IMG/VR virus record: IMGVR_UViG_3300030098_003959 | Span: 1-26,881 of that record | Strand: one strand, 5' to 3' | DNA from: a virus | DNA length: 26,881 nt | Shown here: positions 1 to 6,085 of the stretch, piece after piece | Layout: every line of letters begins with the position of its first letter | Numbering within the stretch: the first letter of the stretch is position 1 | Notes under the pieces: generated by a model | What the model was told of the DNA's origin: nothing | Database searches by the model: none | Seen by the model: only the letters and a program-made list of their open reading frames with translations | Program-made: the position numbers and the translations under genes

Positions 1-8
1 ATTAACTA

Positions 9-45
9 ATGGATAGGTTTTATGATTTTTATACCCCCTACCCAT
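9..45 (-). repeat. Inverted repeat after the last gene of the left unit
   Basis: On the minus strand ATGGGTAGG (45-37) can pair with CCTATCCAT (17-9) through nine base pairs including one G-U, leaving a 19-base loop. It lies just after the stop codon at 47-49, where a transcript could end. No run of T follows the 3' arm, so it does not meet the usual form of an intrinsic terminator. It could be a processing hairpin or chance. Confidence 0.3.
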
Positions 46-46
46 T

Positions 47-304
47 CTAATATTTTTTTATACGATTCAATTCAAATTCTAAATGTGCTATTGCTTTATT
101 TATATCACTTATTCCTTTATCATTATGTTTTTTCTTTGCTCTTAATATATATGTTAATGCAGTAGCTAAATGATATGGTAGTTCAAATTCATCACATATA
201 TCCTTCGCCATTAATCCTTTTTTTCCTATATAATAAAAAGGCACTTTGTTTTGAATAGGCAAATTCCTATCAGTATCATAATAATATTTACTTTTTTCTT
301 TCAT
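47..304 (-). CDS. DUF3310-like small phage protein
   Basis: This 85-residue protein matches the general pattern of DUF3310, a small helical domain common in phages and sometimes labelled nucleotide-kinase-like, for which I know no proven activity. The C-terminal half shows the family pattern: a segment equivalent to GNAIKYILRA (here ATALTYILRA, about residues 48-57), then a lysine-rich stretch and a DINKAIAHLEFE helix (about 67-78). It is the last gene of the left unit and starts inside the 3' end of the HNH gene (17-base overlap), so the two are probably translationally coupled. No catalytic motif is evident. Confidence 0.6.
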   Translation of the reverse strand: MKEKSKYYYDTDRNLPIQNKVPFYYIGKKGLMAKDICDEFELPYHLATALTYILRAKKKHNDKGISDINKAIAHLEFELNRIKKY

Positions 305-629
305 AATCTTTTATTCCTTTTCTATATTCAACACCCTCATAACTAGATTTTTTTGCGTGACATTTGTTACATAACGACTGTAAGTTTTTAGTATTTAATG
401 CGACAGCCATTCCACCAATACTTATTGGAGTTATATGATCAACCATTTGAGCAGCAGTTGTTTTTCCTTTACGTTTACACATTTCACACAATGGATTGTC
501 TTTTATATAAAACTTTCTAGTCATTCGCCATGCTTTACTTTGATAAAATTTTGTGTTATCATGTTGCCTTGTATGCTTAGGCATTGTCTTAATCCAGCTT
601 CTTTTTCTTGGCTTAGGTAGCTTCGGCAT
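288..629 (-). CDS. HNH endonuclease (phage packaging-associated type)
   Basis: This 113-residue protein has a basic N-terminus, then FYQSKAWRMTR, a first cysteine pair CEMC, the HNH core beginning VDHITPISIGG (about residues 63-73), an asparagine in the NLQSLC segment and a second zinc pair CNKCH. This is the classical small HNH arrangement in which a beta-beta-alpha metal site cuts DNA. In many HK97-like phages such a gene sits immediately before the terminase genes and is needed for efficient DNA packaging. Here the terminase genes are at the opposite end of the window, so that neighbourhood would be restored only if the genome is circular or permuted. It overlaps the genes on both sides by 17 bases. 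Confidence 0.85.
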   Translation of the reverse strand: MPKLPKPRKRSWIKTMPKHTRQHDNTKFYQSKAWRMTRKFYIKDNPLCEMCKRKGKTTAAQMVDHITPISIGGMAVALNTKNLQSLCNKCHAKKSSYEGVEYRKGIKDYERKK

Positions 630-879
630 AGTATTTAGCTTCTTTTATTATTTGTTCGCTTTCTTTTAATTTCTTTCCAAGTATTTTAAAAAACATTACC
701 ATCTCTTCTTTATATTCATCATTGCTTAAAACATATCCTAATGTTGATAACATGTATATTGTTCTTATATATTCTTGCTCATTTTCCCATTCATAATCTT
801 TACTAATTTCTTTTAATATCTTAATAGTTTGTTGCAAACACTCAGTAGTGCAATAAGTTATTTCATATTCTTTAGACAT
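613..879 (-). CDS. Small acidic helical protein, unknown function
   Basis: This 88-residue protein is rich in Glu, Lys and Tyr and is predicted by eye to be mostly helical, with segments around residues 12-30, 35-52 and 57-85. I recognise no domain. It overlaps the preceding gene by 8 bases and the following HNH gene by 17, as expected for a coupled, genuinely translated gene in a dense operon. Its position between two HNH-type genes suggests a recombination or packaging accessory role, but nothing in its sequence shows it. Confidence 0.65.
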   Translation of the reverse strand: MSKEYEITYCTTECLQQTIKILKEISKDYEWENEQEYIRTIYMLSTLGYVLSNDEYKEEMVMFFKILGKKLKESEQIIKEAKYYAEAT

Positions 880-1219
880 TTAGTTCTGTTATTATATAAT
901 AATATTCTTCATCAACTTCTTTAATATATGCTAAGTTAATAAAATAATCTAACAATTTATATCTTTCTCTTGATTCCCAAATCTCATGACATCCTTTTCT
1001 ACTATTACCATTGCTATCTACAAAGGTTAAGCAATGCAATGTGATGTTCTTTCTATCAGTAATTAAATCACCTCGTCTTGATCTTGGAATTATGTGAGAA
1101 AAACTAAGAGGCACAGTATTACCATGTTTACCACATCCAGAACAAGTATTACGTTCTAATAATATCTCATGATATATTTTATTTAGTTGCCTTTTTATTT
1201 TATCTTGTTTCTTGCTCAC
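872..1219 (-). CDS. HNH-type zinc-binding nuclease-like protein
   Basis: This 115-residue protein begins with a basic helix, then CSGCG (about residues 26-30), SHIIPRSRRGDL (about 41-52), an asparagine within DRKNITLHC, and GCHEIWE near residue 77. The order of cysteine pair, His-Ile-Ile-Pro-Arg, Asn and Cys-His is that of HNH/treble-clef nucleases. In this position, next to NinB and a VRR-NUC protein, it may act in recombination or junction processing like the ninR-region genes of lambdoid phages. It is a different lineage from the HNH gene at 288-629. The start is supported by a 4-base overlap with the upstream gene. Confidence 0.6.
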   Translation of the reverse strand: MSKKQDKIKRQLNKIYHEILLERNTCSGCGKHGNTVPLSFSHIIPRSRRGDLITDRKNITLHCLTFVDSNGNSRKGCHEIWESRERYKLLDYFINLAYIKEVDEEYYYIITELNV

Positions 1220-1551
1220 CTTAAATACTTATCTATTTCTTTTTTACATTCTTCAAATCCTTTACATATTACAGCCTTATATCCTCTTTCATTTAATGCT
1301 TTAATCCATTCCTTTTGTGATTTAGTAACTCTTCCTTTCTCTGTTTTAATCTCAATAAATAAACCATGATATAAATGATTTGGCTCAGTGATCTGGAGGT
1401 CTGGGAATCCAGCCCAATAGCCAGTTTTCTTTGCCTTTCTTGCTTGACTTATAGATGTTCTAATTCCACCTAAACTTGCACAAAACCTAGACTTTGGATA
1501 TTGCATCCTTATGTAATTAACAACATGAGTTTGTAAATCAGTTTCATTCAT
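1216..1551 (-). CDS. VRR-NUC domain nuclease
   Basis: This 111-residue protein spans a complete minimal VRR-NUC (PD-(D/E)XK superfamily) fold. An N-terminal acidic helix (E3) is followed by GFPDL (residues 48-52, catalytic Asp 51), FIEIKTEKGR (65-74, catalytic Glu 67 and Lys 69) and Q79 in the SQKEW helix. Stand-alone VRR-NUC proteins in phages are known or proposed structure-selective nucleases, including Holliday junction cleavage. Here it follows NinB directly (8-base overlap), so a recombination or branch-resolution role is likely. All key residues appear intact. Confidence 0.88.
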   Translation of the reverse strand: MNETDLQTHVVNYIRMQYPKSRFCASLGGIRTSISQARKAKKTGYWAGFPDLQITEPNHLYHGLFIEIKTEKGRVTKSQKEWIKALNERGYKAVICKGFEECKKEIDKYLR

Positions 1552-1927
1552 AAGTTGGAAGTGTTAAGTCTAATGTTGTTGAACTCCAATAACTGATATT
1601 ATTCATTAAATCATTAAACTCTTTTTTTGTTAGTGTCGATGTGCCTTTTAAATATACCTCAGTAAAGCCCTCTTCATTTTGTCTTTCTCTTCTTAAAAAC
1701 TTGTAAGATATAAGCTCTTTTGTTTCCTCTTTAGTATATCCAGTTTCTTTGCTAATAATATCGATCCATTTCCAAAATAAACTATTTTGATCTTTAGTTC
1801 TATTATTATTTCTTTCAACTATTTTTATTACAACCTCTTTACCTTCATATTGTTGCAACTGATCATTAAACAACTGTTTGTTATTCAATGTCAATTTCCC
1901 CTTTTTTACTGTTCCAAAGTGTTTCAT
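1544..1927 (-). CDS. ninB: NinB-like recombination protein
   Basis: This 127-residue protein resembles lambda NinB (Orf), a recombination mediator that binds single-stranded DNA and SSB and can substitute for RecFOR. The start MKHFGTVKKGKLTLNN, the KEVVIKIVE strand and the RTKDQNSLFWKW helix (about residues 43-54, with the R-x-x-QN pattern) fit the family. The length is a little under the 146 residues of lambda NinB. It is followed by a VRR-NUC nuclease and an HNH protein, which together make a small recombination module. A second reading frame overlaps its first 47 bases (the small membrane protein at 1881-2015). Confidence 0.78.
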   Translation of the reverse strand: MKHFGTVKKGKLTLNNKQLFNDQLQQYEGKEVVIKIVERNNNRTKDQNSLFWKWIDIISKETGYTKEETKELISYKFLRRERQNEEGFTEVYLKGTSTLTKKEFNDLMNNISYWSSTTLDLTLPTYE

Positions 1928-2015
1928 GTATTGCTATTGTTATTGCTCCAATTAACAAAATAATCATTAAAGGAGTTATTATTATTGATGTTAAAATTTT
2001 TAAAAATATTTTCAT
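1881..2015 (-). CDS. Small membrane protein (44 residues), unknown
   Basis: This short frame starts at an ATG overlapping the stop codon of the upstream gene (TAATG at 2017-2013) and runs 44 codons to a TAA at 1883-1881. Residues 3-29 are almost entirely hydrophobic, with one continuous segment (FLKILTSIIITPLM onwards), followed by a short charged tail containing NSKKGEIDIE. It looks like a single-pass membrane peptide with the tail exposed. Its last 47 bases overlap the beginning of ninB in another frame. Stop-start coupling and the clean hydrophobic profile argue for a real gene. The AT-rich composition, which gives Ile-rich frames by chance, argues against. Confidence 0.45.
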   Translation of the reverse strand: MKIFLKILTSIIITPLMIILLIGAITIAIHETLWNSKKGEIDIE

Positions 2016-2302
2016 TATACTAATCTTATTACTACAAGTTTATTGCAGTTCCTTTTATATAATTTTTTATGTTCTTCTGTTAATTCAGTGTCCCAAATAT
2101 CTTTAACTTCTACTCCTGTTTCTTTTCTCCATTTATTTATTTGATTTTTTGTACCCACTAAACGTATATCAAGACCAATACTTTTATAGTCAGCTATATA
2201 TCCTCCATTTGTTCCTTTGTCATAACTCCAAACTCTTGTAGGCAATAAAGAAGGTTTTAACCACCAATCTTCAGCTATTAATATATCATCTTGCTCATTC
2301 AT
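2015..2302 (-). CDS. Unknown small protein
   Basis: This 95-residue protein has no recognised domain. It contains an aromatic, proline-containing N-terminal part (EDWWLKPSLLPTRVWS, about residues 11-26), a beta-like middle (GLDIRLVGT) and a basic C-terminus ending KLVVIRLV. It overlaps the previous gene by 8 bases and is coupled by TAATG to the small membrane protein after it. The composition is that of a soluble alpha/beta protein. Confidence 0.6.
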   Translation of the reverse strand: MNEQDDILIAEDWWLKPSLLPTRVWSYDKGTNGGYIADYKSIGLDIRLVGTKNQINKWRKETGVEVKDIWDTELTEEHKKLYKRNCNKLVVIRLV

Positions 2303-2537
2303 TTTCTTTTATTTCAGAAAGTTCACCATTATCAATGTTAATACTCACTTTCCCATACTTATCCTCTAATTCTTTTTGTAATTCATCAAAGTTCTTTTCT
2401 GTTTCATTCATTTGATGCAAAATTTTATGTTTTTGATTTTCTAACCTACCAAGCTCAATGTGTACTTGATTTAGTTTGTTTACGTTTTCTTGTAAAGATT
2501 TTAATTCATCTTCTGTTAATTTAGTTGGTTTAGACAT
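2295..2537 (-). CDS. Coiled-coil small protein
   Basis: This 80-residue protein is dominated by heptad-like helices from about residue 8 to 62, rich in Leu, Glu, Lys, Asn and Gln, followed by an acidic tail (DNGELSEIKENE). It is probably a dimeric coiled coil. I recognise no family. It lies two bases after the 118-residue gene and overlaps the next by 8, so it is part of the same operon. A partner or adaptor role is plausible but not shown. Confidence 0.6.
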   Translation of the reverse strand: MSKPTKLTEDELKSLQENVNKLNQVHIELGRLENQKHKILHQMNETEKNFDELQKELEDKYGKVSINIDNGELSEIKENE

Positions 2538-2539
2538 TT

Positions 2540-2896
2540 TTATTTTTTATTAGTTATTAATTTAGTTTCTGTTCTATATGCAAGACGTTTATCTTTTTGC
2601 TGGTCTGCAACACCTTCATTGTTCCAAATTATGTTACGCCATAGTTTTAGCCATTTATAATAAGTTTTTGCGTTTATACTAAAATCTTCTGTATTGCGAA
2701 CTCCATTCCAAAAGCTCATTTCTACATCTCTCCATAATAATGAAGAAAATGATTTCTTTAAATCTGATGCTAAACTTTGAGCCATTAAAACTTTTGTTTT
2801 TGCATCTACATTATGCTGACCAAGATCAAGATATGTTTTTGAGAGTAATTCAACACACATTTTAGTTAATTCAGCTTCACTAATTTTTTTTATCAT
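2540..2896 (-). CDS. Unknown helical protein next to the replication gene
   Basis: This 118-residue, mostly helical protein contains a notable aromatic stretch around residues 62-94 (SFWNGVRNTEDF, then YYKWLKLWRNIIWNN). It overlaps the 3' end of the helix-turn-helix replication protein by 17 bases, so the two are coupled. By position it could be a helicase loader or other replisome accessory, since phage replication initiators are often followed by such genes. I see no Walker or loader motif, so this is inference from position only. Confidence 0.6.
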   Translation of the reverse strand: MIKKISEAELTKMCVELLSKTYLDLGQHNVDAKTKVLMAQSLASDLKKSFSSLLWRDVEMSFWNGVRNTEDFSINAKTYYKWLKLWRNIIWNNEGVADQQKDKRLAYRTETKLITNKK

Positions 2897-3533
2897 TATC
2901 TTGTATTTGTTTTAATATTTGCATTGCTTCATTATGAGTTTGCAAATGCTTATCTACTTTACTGATCCCAACACTATTTAATGCCCATTTAGATTCATTT
3001 TTAGCCCATGTTTTGATCCTCCTTGACGTTGACCAAGTTTTCATTGTATCTTTTTTTAAAATACCTTTTTTTGTTGGCTCAGACCAATATTCAAAAAAAT
3101 CAGTAAGCATTTCTTTTGAGTAATTATCAAAAGCCATAACCTCATTATAAAATTGATTTTTACTTTTATCTTTATTTAATTGATTATTTATTATATTATT
3201 ATTTAATTGTGTTTTGTTTTCCATATTTAGGTTTTCTAACTTTGGGGATTCAAAAACTACATAATTGATTCCTATGTAAACACCTTTATTATCTTTAACC
3301 CTTTCTCTTTCAACATATCCACATTTTATAAGCTCATTCATTGTTGATCTAATTGACACTTTTCCCTCTTTCAAAATAGCATATAAACCGCTAATTGATA
3401 ATTTCCATGAATCACTAAAGCTAAGTAACATAGCTAATAATCCCTTTGCCTTTAAAGACAACCTTCTATCCTTAAAAATACGATTACAAATTGTAGTGTA
3501 ATCTTTGCTTTTTATTACTCTAACTATGTCCAT
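2880..3533 (-). CDS. Helix-turn-helix phage replication protein
   Basis: This 217-residue protein has an N-terminal winged-helix region of the type found in many phage replication initiators (DnaD-like or RepA-like N-termini). YTTICNRIFKDRRLSLKAKG, then LLSFSDSWKLSISGL, ILKEGKVSIRSTMNEL and GYVERERV cover residues 12-79. An Asn/Lys-rich linker (about 105-125) separates it from a C-terminal helical block with FFEYWSEP and MKTWSTSRRIKTWAKNE, which I have seen in Bacteroidota phage replication proteins. It probably binds the phage origin and recruits the host replisome. It sits 21 bases after the ParB-like gene. The window carries no DNA polymerase or replicative helicase, so host enzymes would be needed. 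Confidence 0.75.
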   Translation of the reverse strand: MDIVRVIKSKDYTTICNRIFKDRRLSLKAKGLLAMLLSFSDSWKLSISGLYAILKEGKVSIRSTMNELIKCGYVERERVKDNKGVYIGINYVVFESPKLENLNMENKTQLNNNIINNQLNKDKSKNQFYNEVMAFDNYSKEMLTDFFEYWSEPTKKGILKKDTMKTWSTSRRIKTWAKNESKWALNSVGISKVDKHLQTHNEAMQILKQIQDNDKKN

Positions 3534-3554
3534 AATAAGGTTTATAAATTTGTT

Positions 3555-4076
3555 TCATTGCTCTACCTCCCAACTATCTGAAAATTCTTTATCCTTAAAT
3601 AATGATGCTAATCCAGTAATCTGTTTCATTCTTAATAATTCATCTTTACTCATACCAATATGTTTACATATCCAAGCATCCCCTTTCCCCATTTCAACTA
3701 ATTCAGATACTATTGTACTCATTAAATCAATATTATGAGAACCTCTTGCTCTATTATGTCTAATAGTAGAAGCCATTCTATCAGATATGTCTTTGTTTAA
3801 AACAGTAATTGGTAAATGATAATCCTCTCTCTCTCTTATTCTTTTACTATTTAACATTGTAGAATATCTATGAAAACCATCAACAACAATATATAAATCT
3901 TCATCTGAATCATAAACTGTAACAATAGGCATTGTATATCCATCCTCCCAAATAGATGTTTCTAATAACTCCATTTCTGGTGGTGCAACTGCATTTGGAT
4001 TGTAATCATTTGCTTTTACTTTATCCATATGCACTCTCAATACATTGTAAACTGGTGATTTAAATTTTTTGTTCAT
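3555..4076 (-). CDS. IbrB/YbdM-like ParB-domain protein
   Basis: This 173-residue protein is one ParB/Srx-type N-terminal domain followed by a helix-turn-helix-like region. Key segments are NDYNPNAVAPPEMELL (residues 23-38), EDGYTMPIV (44-52), IVVDGFHRYSTM (63-74), IRHNRARG (105-112) and the helical part at 115-160 ending in a KQITGLASLF segment. This matches IbrB of E. coli (paralogue YbdM) almost motif for motif, not chromosomal ParB. IbrB pairs with IbrA and was described as a regulator of immunoglobulin-binding protein genes; its biochemistry is not established. ParB-fold relatives bind or hydrolyse nucleotides, and DGFHR occupies the equivalent phosphate-binding position. It is shorter than YbdM, lacking part of the C-terminus. 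It follows the EctC-like gene by 23 bases. Confidence 0.85.
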   Translation of the reverse strand: MNKKFKSPVYNVLRVHMDKVKANDYNPNAVAPPEMELLETSIWEDGYTMPIVTVYDSDEDLYIVVDGFHRYSTMLNSKRIREREDYHLPITVLNKDISDRMASTIRHNRARGSHNIDLMSTIVSELVEMGKGDAWICKHIGMSKDELLRMKQITGLASLFKDKEFSDSWEVEQ

Positions 4077-4089
4077 TTTTTTTTTTTTT
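4077..4089 (-). other. A13 homopolymer leader of the ParB-like gene
   Basis: On the minus strand thirteen consecutive A bases lie immediately before the ATG at 4076-4074. A-rich leaders without Shine-Dalgarno sequence are typical for efficient translation in Bacteroidota. A run this long is also prone to length change by polymerase slippage during replication or transcription. Because it is untranslated, any length change would affect expression, not the protein. Confidence 0.5.
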
Positions 4090-4099
4090 ATTATTAATA

Positions 4100-4477
4100 T
4101 TATATTTTGTAAGAACCATCTTTTTGATGAATTTCATCACCTTTAACTGGAGGATTAAAAACTGAAATTAAAACAACATCTTCTAAGGCTTCAAAAGTAT
4201 GTTTATCGTTATTATCTAACAAATATATGTATCCCACATTTATATTAAAATTTTCTTTAGTTACCAAGTTTGTTAAAACACCCCTACCTTTAATACAGTA
4301 ACATGATTCTTTATGGTATTTGTAATGCCATAAACCCTTTTGGCCTTTAGGAATTATTGTTTTATGAAAAGAATATCCCATATTATCTCTTTCTAATATC
4401 ATTCTTACACTCCTTCCTTCTTTAAATTTTACATCTCTTTGTGTTCCTATTAAATCTTTTTCGTTTATAACTTTCAT
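4100..4477 (-). CDS. Ectoine synthase (EctC)-like cupin protein
   Basis: This 125-residue cupin aligns end to end with EctC, which closes N-gamma-acetyl-2,4-diaminobutyrate to the compatible solute ectoine by eliminating water. Matching segments are GTQRDV (11-16), NMGYSFHKT (32-40), HYKYHKESCYCIKGRG (51-66), YLLDNNDKH (85-93), SVFNPPVKG (105-113) and EIHQKDGSY (115-123). As I recall EctC numbering, the iron ligands are Glu57, Tyr85 and His93, and all three are present at those exact positions. Ser23, Arg25, Thr40, Tyr52, His55, Phe107, Glu115 and His117 are also kept. The conserved Trp21 is Gly here and Cys105 is Ser, so the substrate may differ. EctA and EctB are absent. The gene starts one base after the IbrA-like stop, so the two are coupled. 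Family membership is strong; ectoine production is unproven. Confidence 0.85.
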   Translation of the reverse strand: MKVINEKDLIGTQRDVKFKEGRSVRMILERDNMGYSFHKTIIPKGQKGLWHYKYHKESCYCIKGRGVLTNLVTKENFNINVGYIYLLDNNDKHTFEALEDVVLISVFNPPVKGDEIHQKDGSYKI

Positions 4478-4478
4478 T

Positions 4479-5774
4479 TTATAATTTTTTATATTTTAAC
4501 TGAATTTCTCTTTGTCTTTTGGCTTGTTCTTGTGTAGGCGCTAATCCTAAATATTTGCAAGTATGGTCATTCTTTAAAATAGTTATTACAAATCTTTTCC
4601 AACTAGTAACATCTGAATTATGACATCTTAGCATATCTAAATGATCTGGAGGAATCATTCTTACACAATCTTTGTCTTTATTTCCATGTCGAGTTTTTTC
4701 TCCTAATTTAAAATATATGTTATTGTTTTTTAAATCTTTTATAACTTCTTTTGGTAGCCCTCGCCCTATTCTCCACCAGTATTTTAAAGATTGAATAAAG
4801 CGATTCTTAAAATTTACACTTGATTGATTTGGAAGTGTTTTAAGTAAAAATTTAGTAAAACTTTTCCATGTATGATTTTTTGGTAAAGTAAAACTTCTAT
4901 ATGTTAATTGTTTTCCATATGTAGCAATAAAATTAGCACCAGAAACCCTTGCACATAATCTACTCCAAACATGACCATCAATTATTCTATATAAATTAAG
5001 GCTTGATTTGGATTCACTCATAAAAGGACTTGCTACTCGCATTTGAGCAACAGTTAGTCCAGCTTTCCAAAATATATCATAAAGTTCATTATATAACCAA
5101 TTAAATTTAGCATTAGCAACCCACACATCATCTGTTTTCCAGTCATATATTGGATAAACATTATATGTGTTTTTGGTGTTTTTTTTAGTCCAATAAAAAT
5201 TATTTATCATTTTTTTATTTTCATTCATAATTGCCCTATATCGATTTAAACTTTCATCAGTTCTAATTCCTATAAAATTTGCACACTTATTTCCATCTGC
5301 ATACCATTCACCAAAATTATCCCAAAATTCGTCATAATTCATATTTTCTTTAAAAAAACTAAATTTATGATTATTTATATTTATGATATAATCTTCTTTA
5401 GGCATTGGTCTAATCCATCTGTTTTTATCATTTACTCCCCAACATTGCCAATCAATTTCATAACTACTAACAGTACAAGGTAAGGTTATAGGTAAGCAAC
5501 ACCAATACACATCCAGAAAATTAATGTTCTCTTTTATAATTTTATGCATAAATTCTAAAGAATATTCATAATTAGCTTCATTATCTAAAATCATTAATCC
5601 TATTTTTTTCTTAATGTTATTGTTCTTCATATAATCCAGCACTAAATTTAACATCACTCCAGAATCTTTACCTCCACTAAAAGACATGTATATTTTAGTG
5701 AAATTATTAAAAATAAAATCAATTCTTTCATTAGCTGCTAGGTACACATTTTTCTTTTTATTATACTTTTTCAT
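4479..5774 (-). CDS. IbrA/YbdN-like PP-loop (PAPS reductase family, DUF3440) protein
   Basis: This 431-residue protein has an N-terminal adenine-nucleotide alpha-hydrolase/PAPS reductase domain. SFSGGKDSG with the PP-loop SGGKDS (residues 33-38), LDNEANY (about 63-69), FIGIRTDESLNRYRAI (the GIR...ES..R motif) and YPIYDWKTDDVW are all visible. The C-terminal half carries the DUF3440-type region seen in E. coli IbrA and YbdN, with AQMRVASPFMSE and HVWSRLCARVSGANF. PP-loop enzymes activate a substrate by adenylation with ATP or act on PAPS; IbrA has no established reaction. The protein is full length compared with YbdN (about 400 residues). The missing DndB, DndD and DndE neighbours and the DUF3440 part argue against a DndC phosphorothioation enzyme. 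It opens the three-gene cassette with the EctC-like and IbrB-like genes. Confidence 0.87.
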   Translation of the reverse strand: MKKYNKKKNVYLAANERIDFIFNNFTKIYMSFSGGKDSGVMLNLVLDYMKNNNIKKKIGLMILDNEANYEYSLEFMHKIIKENINFLDVYWCCLPITLPCTVSSYEIDWQCWGVNDKNRWIRPMPKEDYIININNHKFSFFKENMNYDEFWDNFGEWYADGNKCANFIGIRTDESLNRYRAIMNENKKMINNFYWTKKNTKNTYNVYPIYDWKTDDVWVANAKFNWLYNELYDIFWKAGLTVAQMRVASPFMSESKSSLNLYRIIDGHVWSRLCARVSGANFIATYGKQLTYRSFTLPKNHTWKSFTKFLLKTLPNQSSVNFKNRFIQSLKYWWRIGRGLPKEVIKDLKNNNIYFKLGEKTRHGNKDKDCVRMIPPDHLDMLRCHNSDVTSWKRFVITILKNDHTCKYLGLAPTQEQAKRQREIQLKYKKL

Positions 5775-5806
5775 AAAACATAATTTTTTTTTAAAATAAT
5801 TTTAAA

Positions 5807-6085
5807 TTAAGCCCAAATAATTTGTTGTTGTTCATAACATTTAGGATCTTCATATTCATATTTTGCTATTGTTGTTATATTTCCAAATCTATTTTCTGTT
5901 TTTATTAAATTTGTTTTAATATTGTAACCTTCATTTTTTAACTTATATATTATATCTGAAAGCCGAGTTGCTCCATATTCTTTTATTGCCTCCCAACTTG
6001 TTATATGTTTATAAGTTTTAAGATGAAACATTATAGCATCTCTTTGTGTTTTTACTTGTTCTTTTGTAATATTAATTGTTTTCAT
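5807..6085 (-). CDS. Winged helix-turn-helix protein (HTH_55-like)
   Basis: This 92-residue protein has a helix-turn-helix signature of the phage HTH_55 type: KHITSWEAIKEYGATRLSD (residues 26-44), then IIYKLKNEGYNIKTNLI and a beta hairpin ending in IAKYEYE. Proteins of this family are small phage DNA-binding proteins of unclear target, often next to replication genes. It overlaps the DnaA-like gene before it by 14 bases and lies 32 bases before the IbrA-like gene. It could regulate this unit or assist replication. Confidence 0.72.
   Translation of the reverse strand: MKTINITKEQVKTQRDAIMFHLKTYKHITSWEAIKEYGATRLSDIIYKLKNEGYNIKTNLIKTENRFGNITTIAKYEYEDPKCYEQQQIIWA

Noticed and set aside
435-620. 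Plus-strand open frames across the window (for example at 435-620, 12202-12525, 17700-18041, 23337-23609)
   Set aside because: All lie opposite well-supported minus-strand genes, have Ser/Leu/Ile/Phe-rich antisense composition and show no family or start context.
3555-4076. Plasmid or chromosome partition protein ParB
   Set aside because: There is no ParA, no parS-like repeat and no C-terminal dimer domain. The motif spacing follows IbrB/YbdM.
4479-5774. DNA phosphorothioation protein DndC or an assimilatory PAPS reductase
   Set aside because: The C-terminal DUF3440-type part and the ParB-like partner fit IbrA/IbrB, and no dndB, dndD or dndE is present. No sulfate assimilation genes are nearby.
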